NCBI GenBank assembly: GCA_017502465.1 | Contig: JAFVUY010000068.1 | Location: 1 to 64,000, forward strand | Direction of reading: 5' to 3' | Length of the DNA stretch: 64,000 nt | Origin: Bacilli bacterium | Lineage (GTDB): Bacteria; Bacillota_I; Bacilli_A; RFN20; CAG-826 | In this document: positions 42,889 through 54,232 of the stretch, piece after piece | Layout of the letters: each line of letters begins with the position of its first letter | Numbering within the stretch: the stretch's first letter is position 1 | Translations under genes and position numbers: made by a program | The notes under the pieces: generated by a model | Database searches by the model: none | Seen by the model: only the letters and a program-made list of their open reading frames with translations | What the model was told of the DNA's origin: nothing

Positions 42889-44833
42889 TTTTATAAGTGA
42901 CAGATAAATAATTTACATAAAGTCGGTGTGTTTTATCAGCGCCTAAACATGTAAATGTGACACTTTTATTAGATAAATTATCTAATGTGAATTTCGATCC
43001 TGCGGACAGGTTTCCTGCATTAACTCTTTGGCCATTATCAAGAGTGTATGCGATTGTTGTTGACATACCTGTTCCAATGGTCACTGAAAGAATGGTCGCT
43101 TTATTTCCTTTAATAGTGATATAACCACCGCCGGAGGAGTTTTGATAAAGACGGATAACTCCATCAATAACTTGCGGAACATGTGTTCCTCCACCTTGTC
43201 CGGTTGTATAGGAAATATATTCATCTAATGAATCGTTTAATTCAGTAAATTCATCTTGAGTAACAGTAACGCTATTTGGTTTTGGTGTGACGGTAACATC
43301 AATTGTTTTAGAAACATTAATTGAATTTTGAGAAGCACTAACTTCAATTTTAGTTGTGCCTTCTAAAACACCTGTAACAACACCTGTACTACTAACTGTT
43401 GCAACATTTGTATCTAAACTTCTATAAGAATAGCTTGGTCTTGGATAAGAATTTGTTGGAACAGGATTGACTGTTATAGAAGCAGTTTTTCCTTCTTGAA
43501 CAGAAATTGTTGAAGGAGAAACATTAATGTTTGTCATTTCAACTGGTTCTGTTTTGACAATTATTTTACATGTAGCTTTAACATTTGGATCCACTGTTGA
43601 AGTTGCGGTAATAATGGCTTCGCCATCGCTTTTCGCACTAACTAATCCATTAGAGTTGACTGTAGCAACCGTGCTATTAGATGAAGACCAATTAACTGTG
43701 GTGACCGCATCTGCAGGCGCAAATTCACTAATAGCTAAGGCAACTGTTCCGCCTTGAGCTAATTTATATTCGCTATAATTTAATTCTAGTCTTGTAGGGG
43801 CTGTTGTTTTGGAATAGATTGCACACAATCTTTGTGTTTCAGAATTCGTGTCTCCCCAAATTCTGCAAACTAAATTTCTGTCATCAATAAATGGATTTCT
43901 ATTAAATTTGTAATTTGAACCATTAACACTTCTTTGGCCATTTAAAACTTCGTTTCTAAATCTTTCGAATTTGTTAATTGGATATTCATAATTCCATTTA
44001 ATTAAGTCTGTGAGTTTACCCATAGTTCTTTTAGAAGTGGAATCATTTGGGTTATTAGATAAACTTAATTGTCCTTTTTCTTGAACTGCACAGTAGAAAA
44101 TAATTCTTGCACAGTCACCGCGATACATTTCATTCATGCCATCAGCTTTTGGGTCCCAACCATTTTGCGAATGAGCCATACCTTCAACATAGAAAGAATT
44201 TCCTCTTGAGGAGTTGTCTGCGTTCAAAGTAGGTCTAGTCATATGAGGGTCGCCTTCAACGCAACTTCCGCCTCTACTATTTGGCCAAACGTGTTCTTTA
44301 TTCATAGAACTTCTTGAAGAAGGCGTTCCACGATAATAAGCTGTAATTTGTCCGCTGCTTGGATTATCTGGATTTGCGTCACAGTTTTCTAAATAATTCC
44401 AAACGGAGCTATATCCGGTTGTACATTTATTTGGGTGAATTAAATTATATAATTCGTTTAATAAAGTTGTTCCTTTGGATGTTTTAGATATATTTTTGTA
44501 ATAATTTTTTGCGACTGGATCTGTATTAATTGGGTCGTTTTCTAAACCATAACCACCCGGAACTGGAGGTATATATTCAGAGGTTGGTTCTTCTTCGCTT
44601 TCTGACTCAGAAACACTTTCTGACTCGCTTTCGGATTCTTCTACACTTTCAGATTCAACAAAACTTTCAGATTCGCTTTCGGATTCATCTTGAATTGATT
44701 CGTTAGATTCTTCGCTTTCAATTGATTCCGTTATAGATTCAGAAGAATCTAAACTTTCACTGCTATTATTTGGTTTTGAGCAGCTAACTAAAAGCAACGA
44801 TAAGATTAAGGCTAATAACTTAAAGTGTTTCAT
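42881..44833 (-). CDS. Endonuclease I lipoprotein with BIG2 domains
   Basis: This 650-aa lipoprotein (lipobox LVSC, Cys18) has a long Ser/Glu-rich linker (about residues 22-90), an endonuclease I domain (about 100-345) with MNKEHVWPNS, DPHMTRPT, GDCARIIFY and FNRNPFIDDRNLVCRIWG, then two BIG2 Ig-like domains (about 350-430 and 435-515) and a C-terminal ~130-residue beta domain. The middle His-His motif of the other two nucleases is DPHMTRPT here, keeping one His. It likely degrades external nucleic acid while tethered to the membrane by lipid. The gene has its own ribosome-binding site after the pfp terminator. Confidence 0.92.
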   Translation of the reverse strand: MKHFKLLALILSLLLVSCSKPNNSSESLDSSESITESIESEESNESIQDESESESESFVESESVEESESESESVSESESEEEPTSEYIPPVPGGYGLENDPINTDPVAKNYYKNISKTSKGTTLLNELYNLIHPNKCTTGYSSVWNYLENCDANPDNPSSGQITAYYRGTPSSRSSMNKEHVWPNSRGGSCVEGDPHMTRPTLNADNSSRGNSFYVEGMAHSQNGWDPKADGMNEMYRGDCARIIFYCAVQEKGQLSLSNNPNDSTSKRTMGKLTDLIKWNYEYPINKFERFRNEVLNGQRSVNGSNYKFNRNPFIDDRNLVCRIWGDTNSETQRLCAIYSKTTAPTRLELNYSEYKLAQGGTVALAISEFAPADAVTTVNWSSSNSTVATVNSNGLVSAKSDGEAIITATSTVDPNVKATCKIIVKTEPVEMTNINVSPSTISVQEGKTASITVNPVPTNSYPRPSYSYRSLDTNVATVSSTGVVTGVLEGTTKIEVSASQNSINVSKTIDVTVTPKPNSVTVTQDEFTELNDSLDEYISYTTGQGGGTHVPQVIDGVIRLYQNSSGGGYITIKGNKATILSVTIGTGMSTTIAYTLDNGQRVNAGNLSAGSKFTLDNLSNKSVTFTCLGADKTHRLYVNYLSVTYKID

Positions 44834-44849
44834 TTTTACCTCCGAAATT

Positions 44850-44875
44850 AAAATACCTAGTATTACTAGGTATCT
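44850..44875 (-). terminator. Hairpin between pfp and the endonuclease lipoprotein
   Basis: ATACCTAG-TAATA-CTAGGTAT followed leftward by TTTTAATTT. It may end pfp or allow partial read-through. Confidence 0.65.
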
Positions 44876-44879
44876 TAAA

Positions 44880-46538
44880 TTATTCTTGTTCTAATAAAAG
44901 AGTGATAGTTGTGATATCACAAACTTCTCTTGGTCCGTAATATTGAATTGCGCCTGGATAAAGATAGCAGGTTTCTTTTGACCATTCTTCTCTATGAGCT
45001 TCAAAATATTTGAATGGTTTACCATCTAATTCAACAAGAGCTTTTCTAATAACTGGTTTATCTTCACCATGTCTTCTTTCAATATTCATCATTTTTGTTA
45101 TTGGCATACCACCTGCAACCCATTCTTCTGCTGGTTTAGAAAGGTTGGAGATTTTTGATAAGTAACCATTATAACCATATTGAATTAACATAAAGGCGTT
45201 ATAACCTAAAGAGTAGCAGTAATCTGCATCAAAGTTTGATGGGAAAGCACATCTTCCTTCATAACCGAAGAAGTGATGTAATGCGGAGAATTTGCCTTTG
45301 TATGTTCCGTTTTTCTTTCTTTCGACTAAAACATCTTTAACTAAAGCAGAGAATAATTTTTCTGATTCAATTAATGAGACTTGAACGTTTCCATGTGGGT
45401 CTCTTTCTAAGAATAATTGTTGTTGGATGCCTTGTGGGAGGAGAGCAAAAACTGACATAGATTCGCTTGTTAAACCTTTTTCGATAAAGGCATATTTATC
45501 CGCCCAGCTTGGTAATGCATTAAATGCATCCGCTTTAGAACCTGCTAATAATTCGTTGATTTCATGAATTAATGTTGAGAATTCTGGAACAAATTCAACA
45601 ACACCTTCTGGGATAATTGCAACACCGAAATTCATTCCGTGATTTGCTCTATATTCGACTGAATCCGCGATATAGTTAGCGATTTGAGATAAAGACATTT
45701 TTCTTTCTTTAACTTCTTCAGAAACTAAGCAAATATTTGGTTGAGTTTTAAGCGCACATTCAAGAGCAACGTGAGATGCACTTCTACCCATAACTTTAAT
45801 GAAGTGCCAATATTTTTTAGCGGAATTGGCATCTCTTTCGATATTACCAATTAATTCCGCATATGTTTTTGTTGCGGTATCAAAACCAAAGGAACATTCG
45901 ATATCTTCGTTTTTTAAATCGCCATCGATGGTTTTTGGACAGCCGATAACTTGAACACCTGTATTGTGTGATGCGAAATATTCTGCTAAAACTGCTGCGT
46001 TTGTGTTAGAATCATCGCCGCCGATAATAACAACTGCTGTAATGCCATGTTTTTTGCATACTTCAGCGACAACAGCGAATTGTTCTTCGCTTTCTAATTT
46101 GGTTCTGCCAGAACCGATGATATCGAAACCGCCTGTGTTTCTATATGCATTAATGAATTCATCATCAAAGACAACATAATCATCTTCGATTAATCCTGAT
46201 GGGCCACCTTTAAAGCCATATAATTCATTTTCTTTATTTGTGGCTTTTAATGCGTCATACAAGCCACAGATAACGTTATGTCCACCTGGAGCTTGTCCAC
46301 CAGAGAGGATAACACCGACGATTTGTTTTTTATTTACGGATGTGTTAACGCCTTTTTCAAAGACAATTTCTTTTTTACCATATGTGTTTGGAAAAAGAGC
46401 TTTAATTTTTTCTTGATCCGCGACACTTGTTGTTTCTTTACCTTCTTTAACGGAAATTTCATTAATACCGTTTCTAAGCATTGCAGGTAATTTTGGTTGA
46501 TACTTATATCTTTCGATTTGTAGAGGTGATAATTTCAT
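44880..46538 (-). CDS. pfp: Pyrophosphate-dependent 6-phosphofructokinase
   Basis: This enzyme phosphorylates fructose-6-phosphate with pyrophosphate instead of ATP, reversibly, saving ATP in anaerobes. The 552-aa protein belongs to the long PFP group. It shows [16 protein letters not shown] (second Asp typical of PPi-dependent forms), [10 protein letters not shown], and [12 protein letters not shown] in the expected order. I start at 46538 where an AAGGGAG site precedes [11 protein letters not shown]; the upstream 25 codons are low in quality and cross the promoter. It has its own promoter and a hairpin terminator. Confidence 0.95.
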   Translation of the reverse strand: MKLSPLQIERYKYQPKLPAMLRNGINEISVKEGKETTSVADQEKIKALFPNTYGKKEIVFEKGVNTSVNKKQIVGVILSGGQAPGGHNVICGLYDALKATNKENELYGFKGGPSGLIEDDYVVFDDEFINAYRNTGGFDIIGSGRTKLESEEQFAVVAEVCKKHGITAVVIIGGDDSNTNAAVLAEYFASHNTGVQVIGCPKTIDGDLKNEDIECSFGFDTATKTYAELIGNIERDANSAKKYWHFIKVMGRSASHVALECALKTQPNICLVSEEVKERKMSLSQIANYIADSVEYRANHGMNFGVAIIPEGVVEFVPEFSTLIHEINELLAGSKADAFNALPSWADKYAFIEKGLTSESMSVFALLPQGIQQQLFLERDPHGNVQVSLIESEKLFSALVKDVLVERKKNGTYKGKFSALHHFFGYEGRCAFPSNFDADYCYSLGYNAFMLIQYGYNGYLSKISNLSKPAEEWVAGGMPITKMMNIERRHGEDKPVIRKALVELDGKPFKYFEAHREEWSKETCYLYPGAIQYYGPREVCDITTITLLLEQE

Positions 46539-46570
46539 AGTTTTAACTCCCTTATTTATTTCAAATAAAT

Positions 46571-46579
46571 AGTATAACA
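46571..46579 (-). promoter_or_regulatory. Extended -10 promoter of pfp
   Basis: Read leftward, TGT-TATACT with the -10 at 46576-46571, after a TTTACA-like region; the ribosome-binding site and ATG follow. Confidence 0.55.
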
Positions 46580-46601
46580 ATATCGTTTGTTTGTAAACAT
46601 A

Positions 46602-46633
46602 ATAAAAGCACACGCCGAATAAAGCGTGTGCTC
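46602..46633 (-). terminator. Terminator of rpoC
   Basis: AGCACACGC and GCGTGTGCT form a 9-bp stem with an 8-base loop, then TTTTATTAT leftward, 18 bases after the corrected rpoC stop. Confidence 0.88.
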
Positions 46634-46650
46634 ATAATTTCGCTTATTGA

Positions 46651-49346
46651 TTATTCAATGTCGCCTTGTAAATTTTCGATTTTTTCGTGGATAGCTTTCA
46701 TAACTCTATCGTGTTCTTCAATGTAGGAAGATTCAACTTCTTTCATTGTTTCAACGACTGAGAAGTCTTTAATGAGTGCTTTTTGTTCTTCAGCAGTCAT
46801 TAATCCACGTCCTGCTGGGATAAGGTGACCTGTAATAACATTTTCTTTAAGCCGTGTAAGTTATCAATCTTGCCTTTGATAGCAGCGTCTGTAAGAACTC
46901 TTGTTGTTTCTTGGAAGGAAGCAGCAGAGAGGAATGAATCTGTTTCAAGAGCAGCTTTTGTAATACCTAAGATAAGTGGTGAGAAGACTGCTGGGTGTTT
47001 ACCTTCTCTAAGGACTCTTTCGTTTTCTTCGGTGAAGGCATTTAAGCTAACACGTGTGCCGCTTAATAAGTTTGTATCACCAGCGTCGACCACGAAGACT
47101 TTTCTAAGCATTTGACGGACGATAACTTCGATATGTTTATCAGAAATACCGATATCTTGGTCTCTATAAACTTTTTGAACTTCTTTAAGAATATAGTTTT
47201 GAACCGCGGTGACATCAGCGACTTCAAGAAGTCTCTTAGGTGAAATAGCACCTTCGGTGATTTTTCCACCGTGAACAACTTCGGAACCTTTCTTAACTCT
47301 TAAACGTGAACCATATGGAGTGACATATGTTCTTTCTTCGAGTTCATTTTTAACAACAACAGTGTAAGAACCATTCTTTTCTTCGATGAATGTAACTGTT
47401 CCATCAATTTCAGAAATGACAGCTTCACCTTTAGGTGTACGTGCTTCAAATAATTCTTGAACACGTGGAAGACCTTGAGTAATATCGCTACCAGCAACAC
47501 CACCGGTATGGAATGTTCTCATTGTTAATTGTGTGCCTGGTTCACCAATTGATTGGGCAGCCATAATACCAACTGCTTCACCAACTTTAACTTGTTTACC
47601 AGTTGCGAGGTTGCGGCCATAACAGTGGACACAAACACCGTCTTTTGTTTCACAACCGAATAAAGAACGGATTGTGACAGTTTTAATACCTGCATCAACG
47701 ATTTCTTTAGCGATAGCTTCGTCCATTAAGACGTTAGCACCAACGATAACTTCACCTGTTTCTGGGTGAATAACTTCGTTAAGTGTATATCTACCAACTA
47801 AGCGGTCATATAATTTAACGATAACTTCGTCTCTAGCGGTATTTCTAATTTCGCTAACTTCGAAGCCGTGATCTGTTCCACAGTCTTCTTCTCTAACGAT
47901 AACATCTTGAGAGACGTCAACAAGTCTTCTTGTAAGGTAACCTGAGTCGGCTGTTTTAAGAGCGGTATCAGCACCACCCTTACGAGCACCGTGGGTTGCA
48001 ATAAAGAATTCGGAAACTGTTAAACCTTCACGGAAACATGATTTAACTGGGAGTTCGATTGTACCACCAGATGTGTTAGCCATAAGACCACGCATACCAA
48101 TTAATTGAGTAATATTGGAGATATTACCACGAGCACCAGAGTCGGACATCATGAAGATTGGGTTGCGAGGTTTGAGTTTGATATCTTTTTTGAGGTTTTC
48201 AGTGACAGTTTTTGTAGCATCTGCCCAGACTTTACAGACATGGTCATGTCTTTCTTCTTCTGTTAAGAGGCCATCATTATACATTTGTGTAATGTATTCA
48301 ACTTTCTTATCACCATCTTCTAAGATATCTGCTTTACCACCTAAAACTTCAATGTCAGCGATAGAGACTGTGAAGCCAGCGACTGTCGCGTAGCGGAAGC
48401 CTTGGTCTTTCATCTTATCGAGAACGGAAGACGTTTTTGGTGTACCTAAACGATCATAACGTTGGAAGATTTCATTAATGATTAAAGATAAATCTTTTTT
48501 CTTAAATGGTGCAAGAATTGCACGGTTTTTAAAGATTTCTTTAATATTTGAGCCTTTTTCAACGAAATATTCTTCTAAGTTTGTTTCTAAGTTAGCGGTA
48601 TTCGCGCTGACTTGGTTTAAGTATGGGAAATCACTTGGGAAGATAAGGTTGAAGATAATTTTACCAACTGTTGTGAGTAAGTAAGAATTGTTCATCTTAT
48701 CTGTGAAATTGGTTTTAAGTAATGCTTTACCTAAAATAGCAATTCTATTGTGTAAGTGAATTTGTTTTGTTTGATATGCAAGTAAGACATCGTCAACACT
48801 ACGGAAGACTTTACCTTCACTGGCCGCATATAATTCATATTGTTCTGCACCTTCTAAATCGCCTTCTGCTTTTAATTTAAGTGCTTTTTCTTCAAATTCA
48901 GCTTTAGTAGATTCAAGTGTTAAGTAATAGTTACCTAAGACCATATCTTGAGATGGTGTAACGATTGGTTTACCATCTTTTGGACCTAAGATGTTATTTG
49001 AAGCGAGCATTAAATGAAGAGCTTCTTCTTGTGCTGCTTTTGAAAGTGGAACGTGAACCGCCATTTGGTCACCGTCGAAGTCGGCGTTAAATCCGGTACA
49101 AACTAATGGGTGTAAGCGGATAGCTCTACCATCAACGAGTTTTGGACGGAATGCTTGAATACCAAGTCTATGTAATGTAGGAGCACGGTTGAGGAGAACT
49201 GGATGTTGTCCGATGATTTCTTCAACGATGTCTAAGACACAGTCTTCATAACGGTCAATAATTTTGTCAGCTTGTTTATGAGCGTTTGCTAAACCTCTTT
49301 TTAAGAGTTTAGAAGCGATAAATGGACGTAATAATTGAACCGCCAT
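46651..49346 (-). CDS. rpoC: RNA polymerase beta' subunit, C-terminal part (frameshift near its end)
   Basis: This is the larger part of beta', with the catalytic [14 protein letters not shown] near its start and the second zinc motif ([11 protein letters not shown]) in the middle. The frame as read stops at 46800 after a non-homologous tail. Supplying one base near 46850 (GGC-CTT instead of GGCTT) restores [14 protein letters not shown] and runs on to a TAA at 46651, the natural end. At its start, seven codons (ECGLPRE) and a TAA separate it from the N-terminal part in the same frame. So one gene, 50570 to 46651, carries two disruptions. Confidence 0.92.
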
Positions 49347-49367
49347 TTCTCTTGGAAGACCACATTC

Positions 49368-50570
49368 TTACATTTTAAGAGTTGGTCCAACAGCAATAAC
49401 GGAACGTGCGGAATAGTCAACACGTTTACCTAATAAGTTTTGTCTGAAACGACCTTGTTTACCTTTTAATGCACTTGAAAGTGATTTAAGAGGTCTATTC
49501 GAGGTGCCTTGAACAGGTTTGCTTCTACGGCCGTTATCAATTAATGCGTCAACAGCTTCTTGAAGCATTCTCTTTTCGTTCATGAGAATAACTTGTGGAG
49601 CATTCATGTCGAGCATTTTCTTTAATCTGTTATTTCTTGAAATAACTCTACGATACAAATCGTTTAAGTCACTTGTTGCGAAACGACCACCGTCAAGTGC
49701 GAGCATTGGACGGAGATCTGGTGGAATAACAGGGATAACATCTAAGACCATCCATTCTGGTTTGTTATCGGAGTTTTTGAATGCTTCGATAGCTTCAAGT
49801 CTCTTTGTTAATTTAACTCTGTTTTGAGCAGTAGCAACGCGAATTTTCTTAGAAATTTCTGCCGCTTCTTTATCTAAATCGACTTCAGATAATAAGCGTT
49901 TAATAGCAGCAGCGCCTTCAGAGAATTCAGCGCCTGTAAATTTAGAGACAAAGTAAGAAACGGATTGGAAGTCAAAGACTTCGTTACGATTTTCGAGTCT
50001 AGCGATTAATTCTTCTAAACGATAATAATCTTCAGTTCCTTCGATTAAACCAAAATTATTTGGATTTTCTCTAATGTTTCTTAAAACTGGGATAAAGACT
50101 TCACGACCGTTCTTTTCGTTAATGACTTGACGGTATTGAAGACCAGATGTACCTGGTTTTAAACAGATATGGGCCGCGAAGTAAACCACTTCTTCTAAAT
50201 GTTTTGGAGAAACATCTAAAAGGAGATGGATACGGCTTGGGATACCTTTTAAGTACCAAATATGTGTACATGGAGAAGCGAGTTCAATGTGACCCATTCT
50301 TTCTCTACGCACTTCTTTAACTGTGACTTCGACTCCACATTTTTCACAAACGACACCGGCAAATCTAATTTTCTTATATCTACCACAGTGACATTCATAA
50401 TCTTTTGATGGACCAAAGATTTTTTCACAGTATAAACCTTGCATTTCAGGTTTTTGACTACGATAGTTAATGGTTTCCGGTTTTAAAACTTCACCATGGG
50501 ACCAGGAACGAATTGTTTCTGGGGAGGCTAAACCAACTTGAATAGCTGCTAATTTTTTAACATCAAACAT
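49368..50570 (-). CDS. rpoC: RNA polymerase beta' subunit, N-terminal part (ends at in-frame TAA)
   Basis: This 400-aa part holds the N-terminal zinc ribbon (CHCGRYKK...CEKCGVEV, about residues 60-85) and the clamp up to [18 protein letters not shown]. It then meets TAA at 49368-49370 where all beta' subunits I know have Tyr or His (LKM-Y/H-x-CGLP). The frame continues without shift into [16 protein letters not shown]. RpoC is essential, so the stop is a sequencing error, a recent mutation, or, less likely, a read-through codon. It starts 13 bases after rpoB. Confidence 0.93.
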   Translation of the reverse strand: MFDVKKLAAIQVGLASPETIRSWSHGEVLKPETINYRSQKPEMQGLYCEKIFGPSKDYECHCGRYKKIRFAGVVCEKCGVEVTVKEVRRERMGHIELASPCTHIWYLKGIPSRIHLLLDVSPKHLEEVVYFAAHICLKPGTSGLQYRQVINEKNGREVFIPVLRNIRENPNNFGLIEGTEDYYRLEELIARLENRNEVFDFQSVSYFVSKFTGAEFSEGAAAIKRLLSEVDLDKEAAEISKKIRVATAQNRVKLTKRLEAIEAFKNSDNKPEWMVLDVIPVIPPDLRPMLALDGGRFATSDLNDLYRRVISRNNRLKKMLDMNAPQVILMNEKRMLQEAVDALIDNGRRSKPVQGTSNRPLKSLSSALKGKQGRFRQNLLGKRVDYSARSVIAVGPTLKM

Positions 50571-50583
50571 TATTTTTACCTCC

Positions 50584-52917
50584 TTATTCCATTAATTCTT
50601 CGATATCGCGAACACTAATCGCGGTATCATCTAAATCTGCTTGGACACTAACATCTCCACTACCGACAAGATTACGGATAGATGAATTAATCTTTCTTTC
50701 TTCTTTGTCAGTTTCTTTAGCGAGAGCGTCCATATCGATAACTTCGCCTTCGTTGTTAAGCAACTTAACATCCATTGCGAGAGATTGAAGTTCTTTAACA
50801 AGGACACGGAATGCTTCAGGCATGCCTGGTTTTGGTAATTCGTTGCCTTTGATAATTGCTTCGTATGTTTTTCTTCTACCGACACGGTCATCGGATTTGA
50901 TGGTGATAATTTCTTGTAAGATGTGTGCAGCACCATAAGCTTCAAGTGCCCAAACTTCCATTTCACCAAATCTTTGACCACCATTTTGGGCTTTACCACC
51001 AAGTGGTTGTTGAGTGACTAAGGAATATGGTCCTGTAGCACGGGCGTGTAATTTATCATCGACCATGTGGACAAGTTTAATCATGTACATGACACCGACT
51101 GTGATTCTTTCGTCGAATCTTTCACCGGTTCTACCATCGTAGAGAATGGTTTTACCATCTTCTGCCATGCCGGCTTGTCTCATAGTTTCAAGAATTTCTT
51201 CGTTTGTAATACCATCGAAGACTGGAGTTGCGATCTTATAGCCAAGTTTCTTTAAGGCCATACCTAAGTGGACTTCAAGAATTTGACCGATGTTCATACG
51301 AGATGGAACGCCTAATGGGTTTAACATAATGTCAACTGGTGTACCATCTGGTAAGAATGGCATATCTTCTTCTGGTAAGACACGAGAGATAACACCTTTG
51401 TTACCGTGACGTCCGGACATCTTATCACCTTCAGAGATTTTTCTCTTTTGTGCGATATAAACGCGGACAATTTTGTTGACGCCTTTGGCGAATTCGCCTG
51501 CGTCTCTACCATGGTCTTCGCGGTTGAAAACTTTAACATCGATAACGATACCCGCACCACCGTGAGGAACACGGAGAGAAGCATCTTTACCTTCGTTAGT
51601 TTTTTCACCAAAGATGGCCATCAATAATTTTTCTTCTGGTGTAGGTTCTGTAACACCTTTAGGTGTAACTTTACCAACAAGGATATCGCCTTCTTTAACT
51701 TCTGAACCTGGGATAATAATACCATTTTCATCTAAGTGAGCTTTTGCTTCATTAGAAACATTTGGGATATCCGCAGTGATAATTTCATCACCTAATTTTG
51801 GAATGGTTCTACATTCTAATTCATATTTTTCAATATGAATAGATGTGTATGTATCATCTTTAACAAGTCTTTCGCTCATGATGACAGCATCTTCGTAGTT
51901 ATAACCGTTCCATGTCATGAAGGCGATGGTAACGTTTTGACCTAATGCGAGATCACCATTTTGCATTGCTGGACCATCAGCGATGATTTGGCCAGCCTTG
52001 ACTTTGTCTCCAACTTTAACAATAGAGACTTGGTTGATACATGTACCTTGGTTACTTCTATCATATTTTTGTAAATGATATGTTTTTGGAGTATCAGCAC
52101 CGGTTTCTAAAACTTTAATTGTTCTAGAATCTGTATAGGTAACAACACCATCTGCTTCTGCAACAACTGCTAAACCGGAGTCGCGAGCGATTTGATGTTC
52201 TAAACCTGTACCAACAAGTGGTGCATGTGGTTTTAATAATGGTAAGGCTTGACGTTGCATGTTAGCACCCATAAGAGCACGAGTTGAGTCGTCGTTTTCT
52301 AAGAATGGAATACATCCAGCAGCGATAGAAACAATTTGTTTTGGAGAAACGTCGACAAAGTCGATGTCTTCTTTTCTAGCAATAATGTTTTCACCTTGGT
52401 ATCTTGCGATGATGTGATCATCTAAGATTTCACCATTTGGACCTAAATTAATATTTGCTTCACCGATAACATAATCCCATTCTTCATCTGCGGATAAATA
52501 AACGGAATCTTCTGGTTTACTTAAGACGCGTAAGTTTTCTTTGTCAACTCTTCTATATGGAGTTTCAATGAAACCGAATTTATTAATTTTTGCATAGGAT
52601 GCAAGGTTGTTAATAAGACCGATGTTTTGACCTTCTGGTGTTTCAATTGGACAGATTCTACCATAATGAGAAACGTGAACGTCACGAACTTCTGTGGATG
52701 CTCTATCACGTGTTAAACCACCTGGACCTAACGCGGATAAACGTCTTTTATTTGTTAATTCGGATAATGGGTTTGTTTGATCCATAAAGGCTGATAATTG
52801 AGAAGAAGCAAAGAATTCTCTAATTGCACCTGTTAATGGACGTGGGTTGATTAAGCTCTTACATTTGATGTTTGTTAAATCAGATGTAGACATTCTTTGT
52901 TGGACAGTTTTTGCCAT
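50584..52917 (-). CDS. rpoB: RNA polymerase beta subunit, C-terminal part (rpoB frameshifted)
   Basis: This covers the beta subunit from the rifampicin region to the C-terminus, with [53 protein letters not shown] and [19 protein letters not shown]. The codon at 52752-52750 is Asn where most bacteria have His526 (E. coli numbering); mollicutes that are naturally rifampicin-resistant also have Asn there. The ATG at 52917 is not a real start: it follows a one-base loss in an A run (52917-52919) that splits the gene. The whole gene runs from 54206 to 50584. Confidence 0.94.
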   Translation of the reverse strand: MAKTVQQRMSTSDLTNIKCKSLINPRPLTGAIREFFASSQLSAFMDQTNPLSELTNKRRLSALGPGGLTRDRASTEVRDVHVSHYGRICPIETPEGQNIGLINNLASYAKINKFGFIETPYRRVDKENLRVLSKPEDSVYLSADEEWDYVIGEANINLGPNGEILDDHIIARYQGENIIARKEDIDFVDVSPKQIVSIAAGCIPFLENDDSTRALMGANMQRQALPLLKPHAPLVGTGLEHQIARDSGLAVVAEADGVVTYTDSRTIKVLETGADTPKTYHLQKYDRSNQGTCINQVSIVKVGDKVKAGQIIADGPAMQNGDLALGQNVTIAFMTWNGYNYEDAVIMSERLVKDDTYTSIHIEKYELECRTIPKLGDEIITADIPNVSNEAKAHLDENGIIIPGSEVKEGDILVGKVTPKGVTEPTPEEKLLMAIFGEKTNEGKDASLRVPHGGAGIVIDVKVFNREDHGRDAGEFAKGVNKIVRVYIAQKRKISEGDKMSGRHGNKGVISRVLPEEDMPFLPDGTPVDIMLNPLGVPSRMNIGQILEVHLGMALKKLGYKIATPVFDGITNEEILETMRQAGMAEDGKTILYDGRTGERFDERITVGVMYMIKLVHMVDDKLHARATGPYSLVTQQPLGGKAQNGGQRFGEMEVWALEAYGAAHILQEIITIKSDDRVGRRKTYEAIIKGNELPKPGMPEAFRVLVKELQSLAMDVKLLNNEGEVIDMDALAKETDKEERKINSSIRNLVGSGDVSVQADLDDTAISVRDIEELME

Positions 52918-54206
52918 TTGGCAAGACCAACTCTGAATTGGTTTTGAATAAGTTCACCAACGGAACGAATGCGACGATTGCCTAAGTGGTCAATATCATC
53001 TGTATCACCAAAACCGTCCATAACATTTAAGAAATATGAGAAGACGCTTAGGATGTCAGAGATTGTGACGTGTGAACAGATAGAATGTAAATCTGTGCCA
53101 ATAATATGGGAGACTTTTTCTTTCTTTTCATTGTTATAAACTTTGACAAGGTTAACGATGCCATCGTTTAAATCGTCTGTAATTAATAATTTATTAATAT
53201 TTAATTGAAGAACGTGCGCGCCATTTTCAAAGAATTCTTCGTCTCTTAATGCTTCGACGTCTTCAACGCTTAATAAGTGACCTTTTTTGAAACGGACAAC
53301 CCCATCCGCATCAATTAAGTCTTCAGCTAAGATTCTATTAGCTAAACGATTGTAGATACCTAATTTTTTAATGTATTTATAACGGCCTGCTCTACCTAAG
53401 TCATAACGTTTACCATCAAAGAATTTTTGGTTGAGGAAGGTATAAATACCTTCATCTGTGACTGGTTCGCCTGGTTTCATCTTTCTAAAGATTTCAATCA
53501 AAGCGGCTTTAGAGGTCTTGCCATTGGAATCGCTATCTTTACTAAGAGTGGTTTGTAATTGTTCGTTTTCACCAAAGAGAGATAAGATATCATCATCAGA
53601 TTCGATACCTAAAGCACGAATAAGTGTGACAGCGTTTAATTTTCTTTGACGGTCGATACGAACAGAAAGAATGTCTTTTACATCACTTTCGAATTGTAAC
53701 CATGTTCCACGTCCTGGAATAAGGTCAGCTTCGTAAATGAATTTGCCGGATTTTTGTTCTTTGGATAAATATGCACCTGGAGAACGAACTAATTGGCTAA
53801 CGATAACTCTTTCAGCACCGTTAACGATGAATGTTCCGGATTTTGTCATGAGTGGCAAATCACCCATGTAGACTTTTTCTTCTTTAATTTCACCCGTGGT
53901 CTTATCGTGTAAACGGACAATGATATGAATTGGTGCATCATAAGATAAGTCACGTGTTTTACATTCTAAATAAGAGTGTTTTGGTTCACCAAAAGAAACG
54001 CTAACAAAATCGATAGATAATGTATCAGCGTAGTTTGTGATTGGAAAAGCTTCTCTAAAAACTTCTTCTAATCCCTTTTGTTTGAACTCTTCGTAAGACT
54101 TTGTTTGAATTTCTACAAGATTTGGAAGTGGTAATTCTCCAGAAATTTTGGAGTAATCAACACGTTCATTGTTAAGTCTTTTTAAATCTTCAATTTTTCT
54201 TGTCAT
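52875..54206 (-). CDS. rpoB: RNA polymerase beta subunit, N-terminal part (rpoB frameshifted)
   Basis: This 443-codon frame is the N-terminal part of beta with [21 protein letters not shown] near residue 130 (seen in two parts) and [18 protein letters not shown] near the end. After LAK the frame runs into 18 unrelated residues. Restoring one A (AAA to AAAA at 52917-52919) joins it to [13 protein letters not shown] in the next entry, as in normal beta (RVGLARMERVVRERM-like). The gene starts with an AGGAG site 26 bases after the methyltransferase. Confidence 0.94.
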   Translation of the reverse strand: MTRKIEDLKRLNNERVDYSKISGELPLPNLVEIQTKSYEEFKQKGLEEVFREAFPITNYADTLSIDFVSVSFGEPKHSYLECKTRDLSYDAPIHIIVRLHDKTTGEIKEEKVYMGDLPLMTKSGTFIVNGAERVIVSQLVRSPGAYLSKEQKSGKFIYEADLIPGRGTWLQFESDVKDILSVRIDRQRKLNAVTLIRALGIESDDDILSLFGENEQLQTTLSKDSDSNGKTSKAALIEIFRKMKPGEPVTDEGIYTFLNQKFFDGKRYDLGRAGRYKYIKKLGIYNRLANRILAEDLIDADGVVRFKKGHLLSVEDVEALRDEEFFENGAHVLQLNINKLLITDDLNDGIVNLVKVYNNEKKEKVSHIIGTDLHSICSHVTISDILSVFSYFLNVMDGFGDTDDIDHLGNRRIRSVGELIQNQFRVGLAKWQKLSNKECLHLI

Positions 54207-54232
54207 TTGTATGGCTCCTTAAATCTATATAT

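Noticed and set aside
44560-44770. Ser/Glu-coding repeat as a CRISPR or phase-variable repeat
   Set aside because: It is an irregular low-complexity linker after the lipobox, not a regular DNA repeat with spacers. A similar linker occurs at about 61240-61350.
46848-52920. Programmed ribosomal frameshifts in rpoB and rpoC
   Set aside because: Neither site has a slippery heptamer or an evident downstream stimulatory structure, and beta/beta' genes are not known to use frameshifting.
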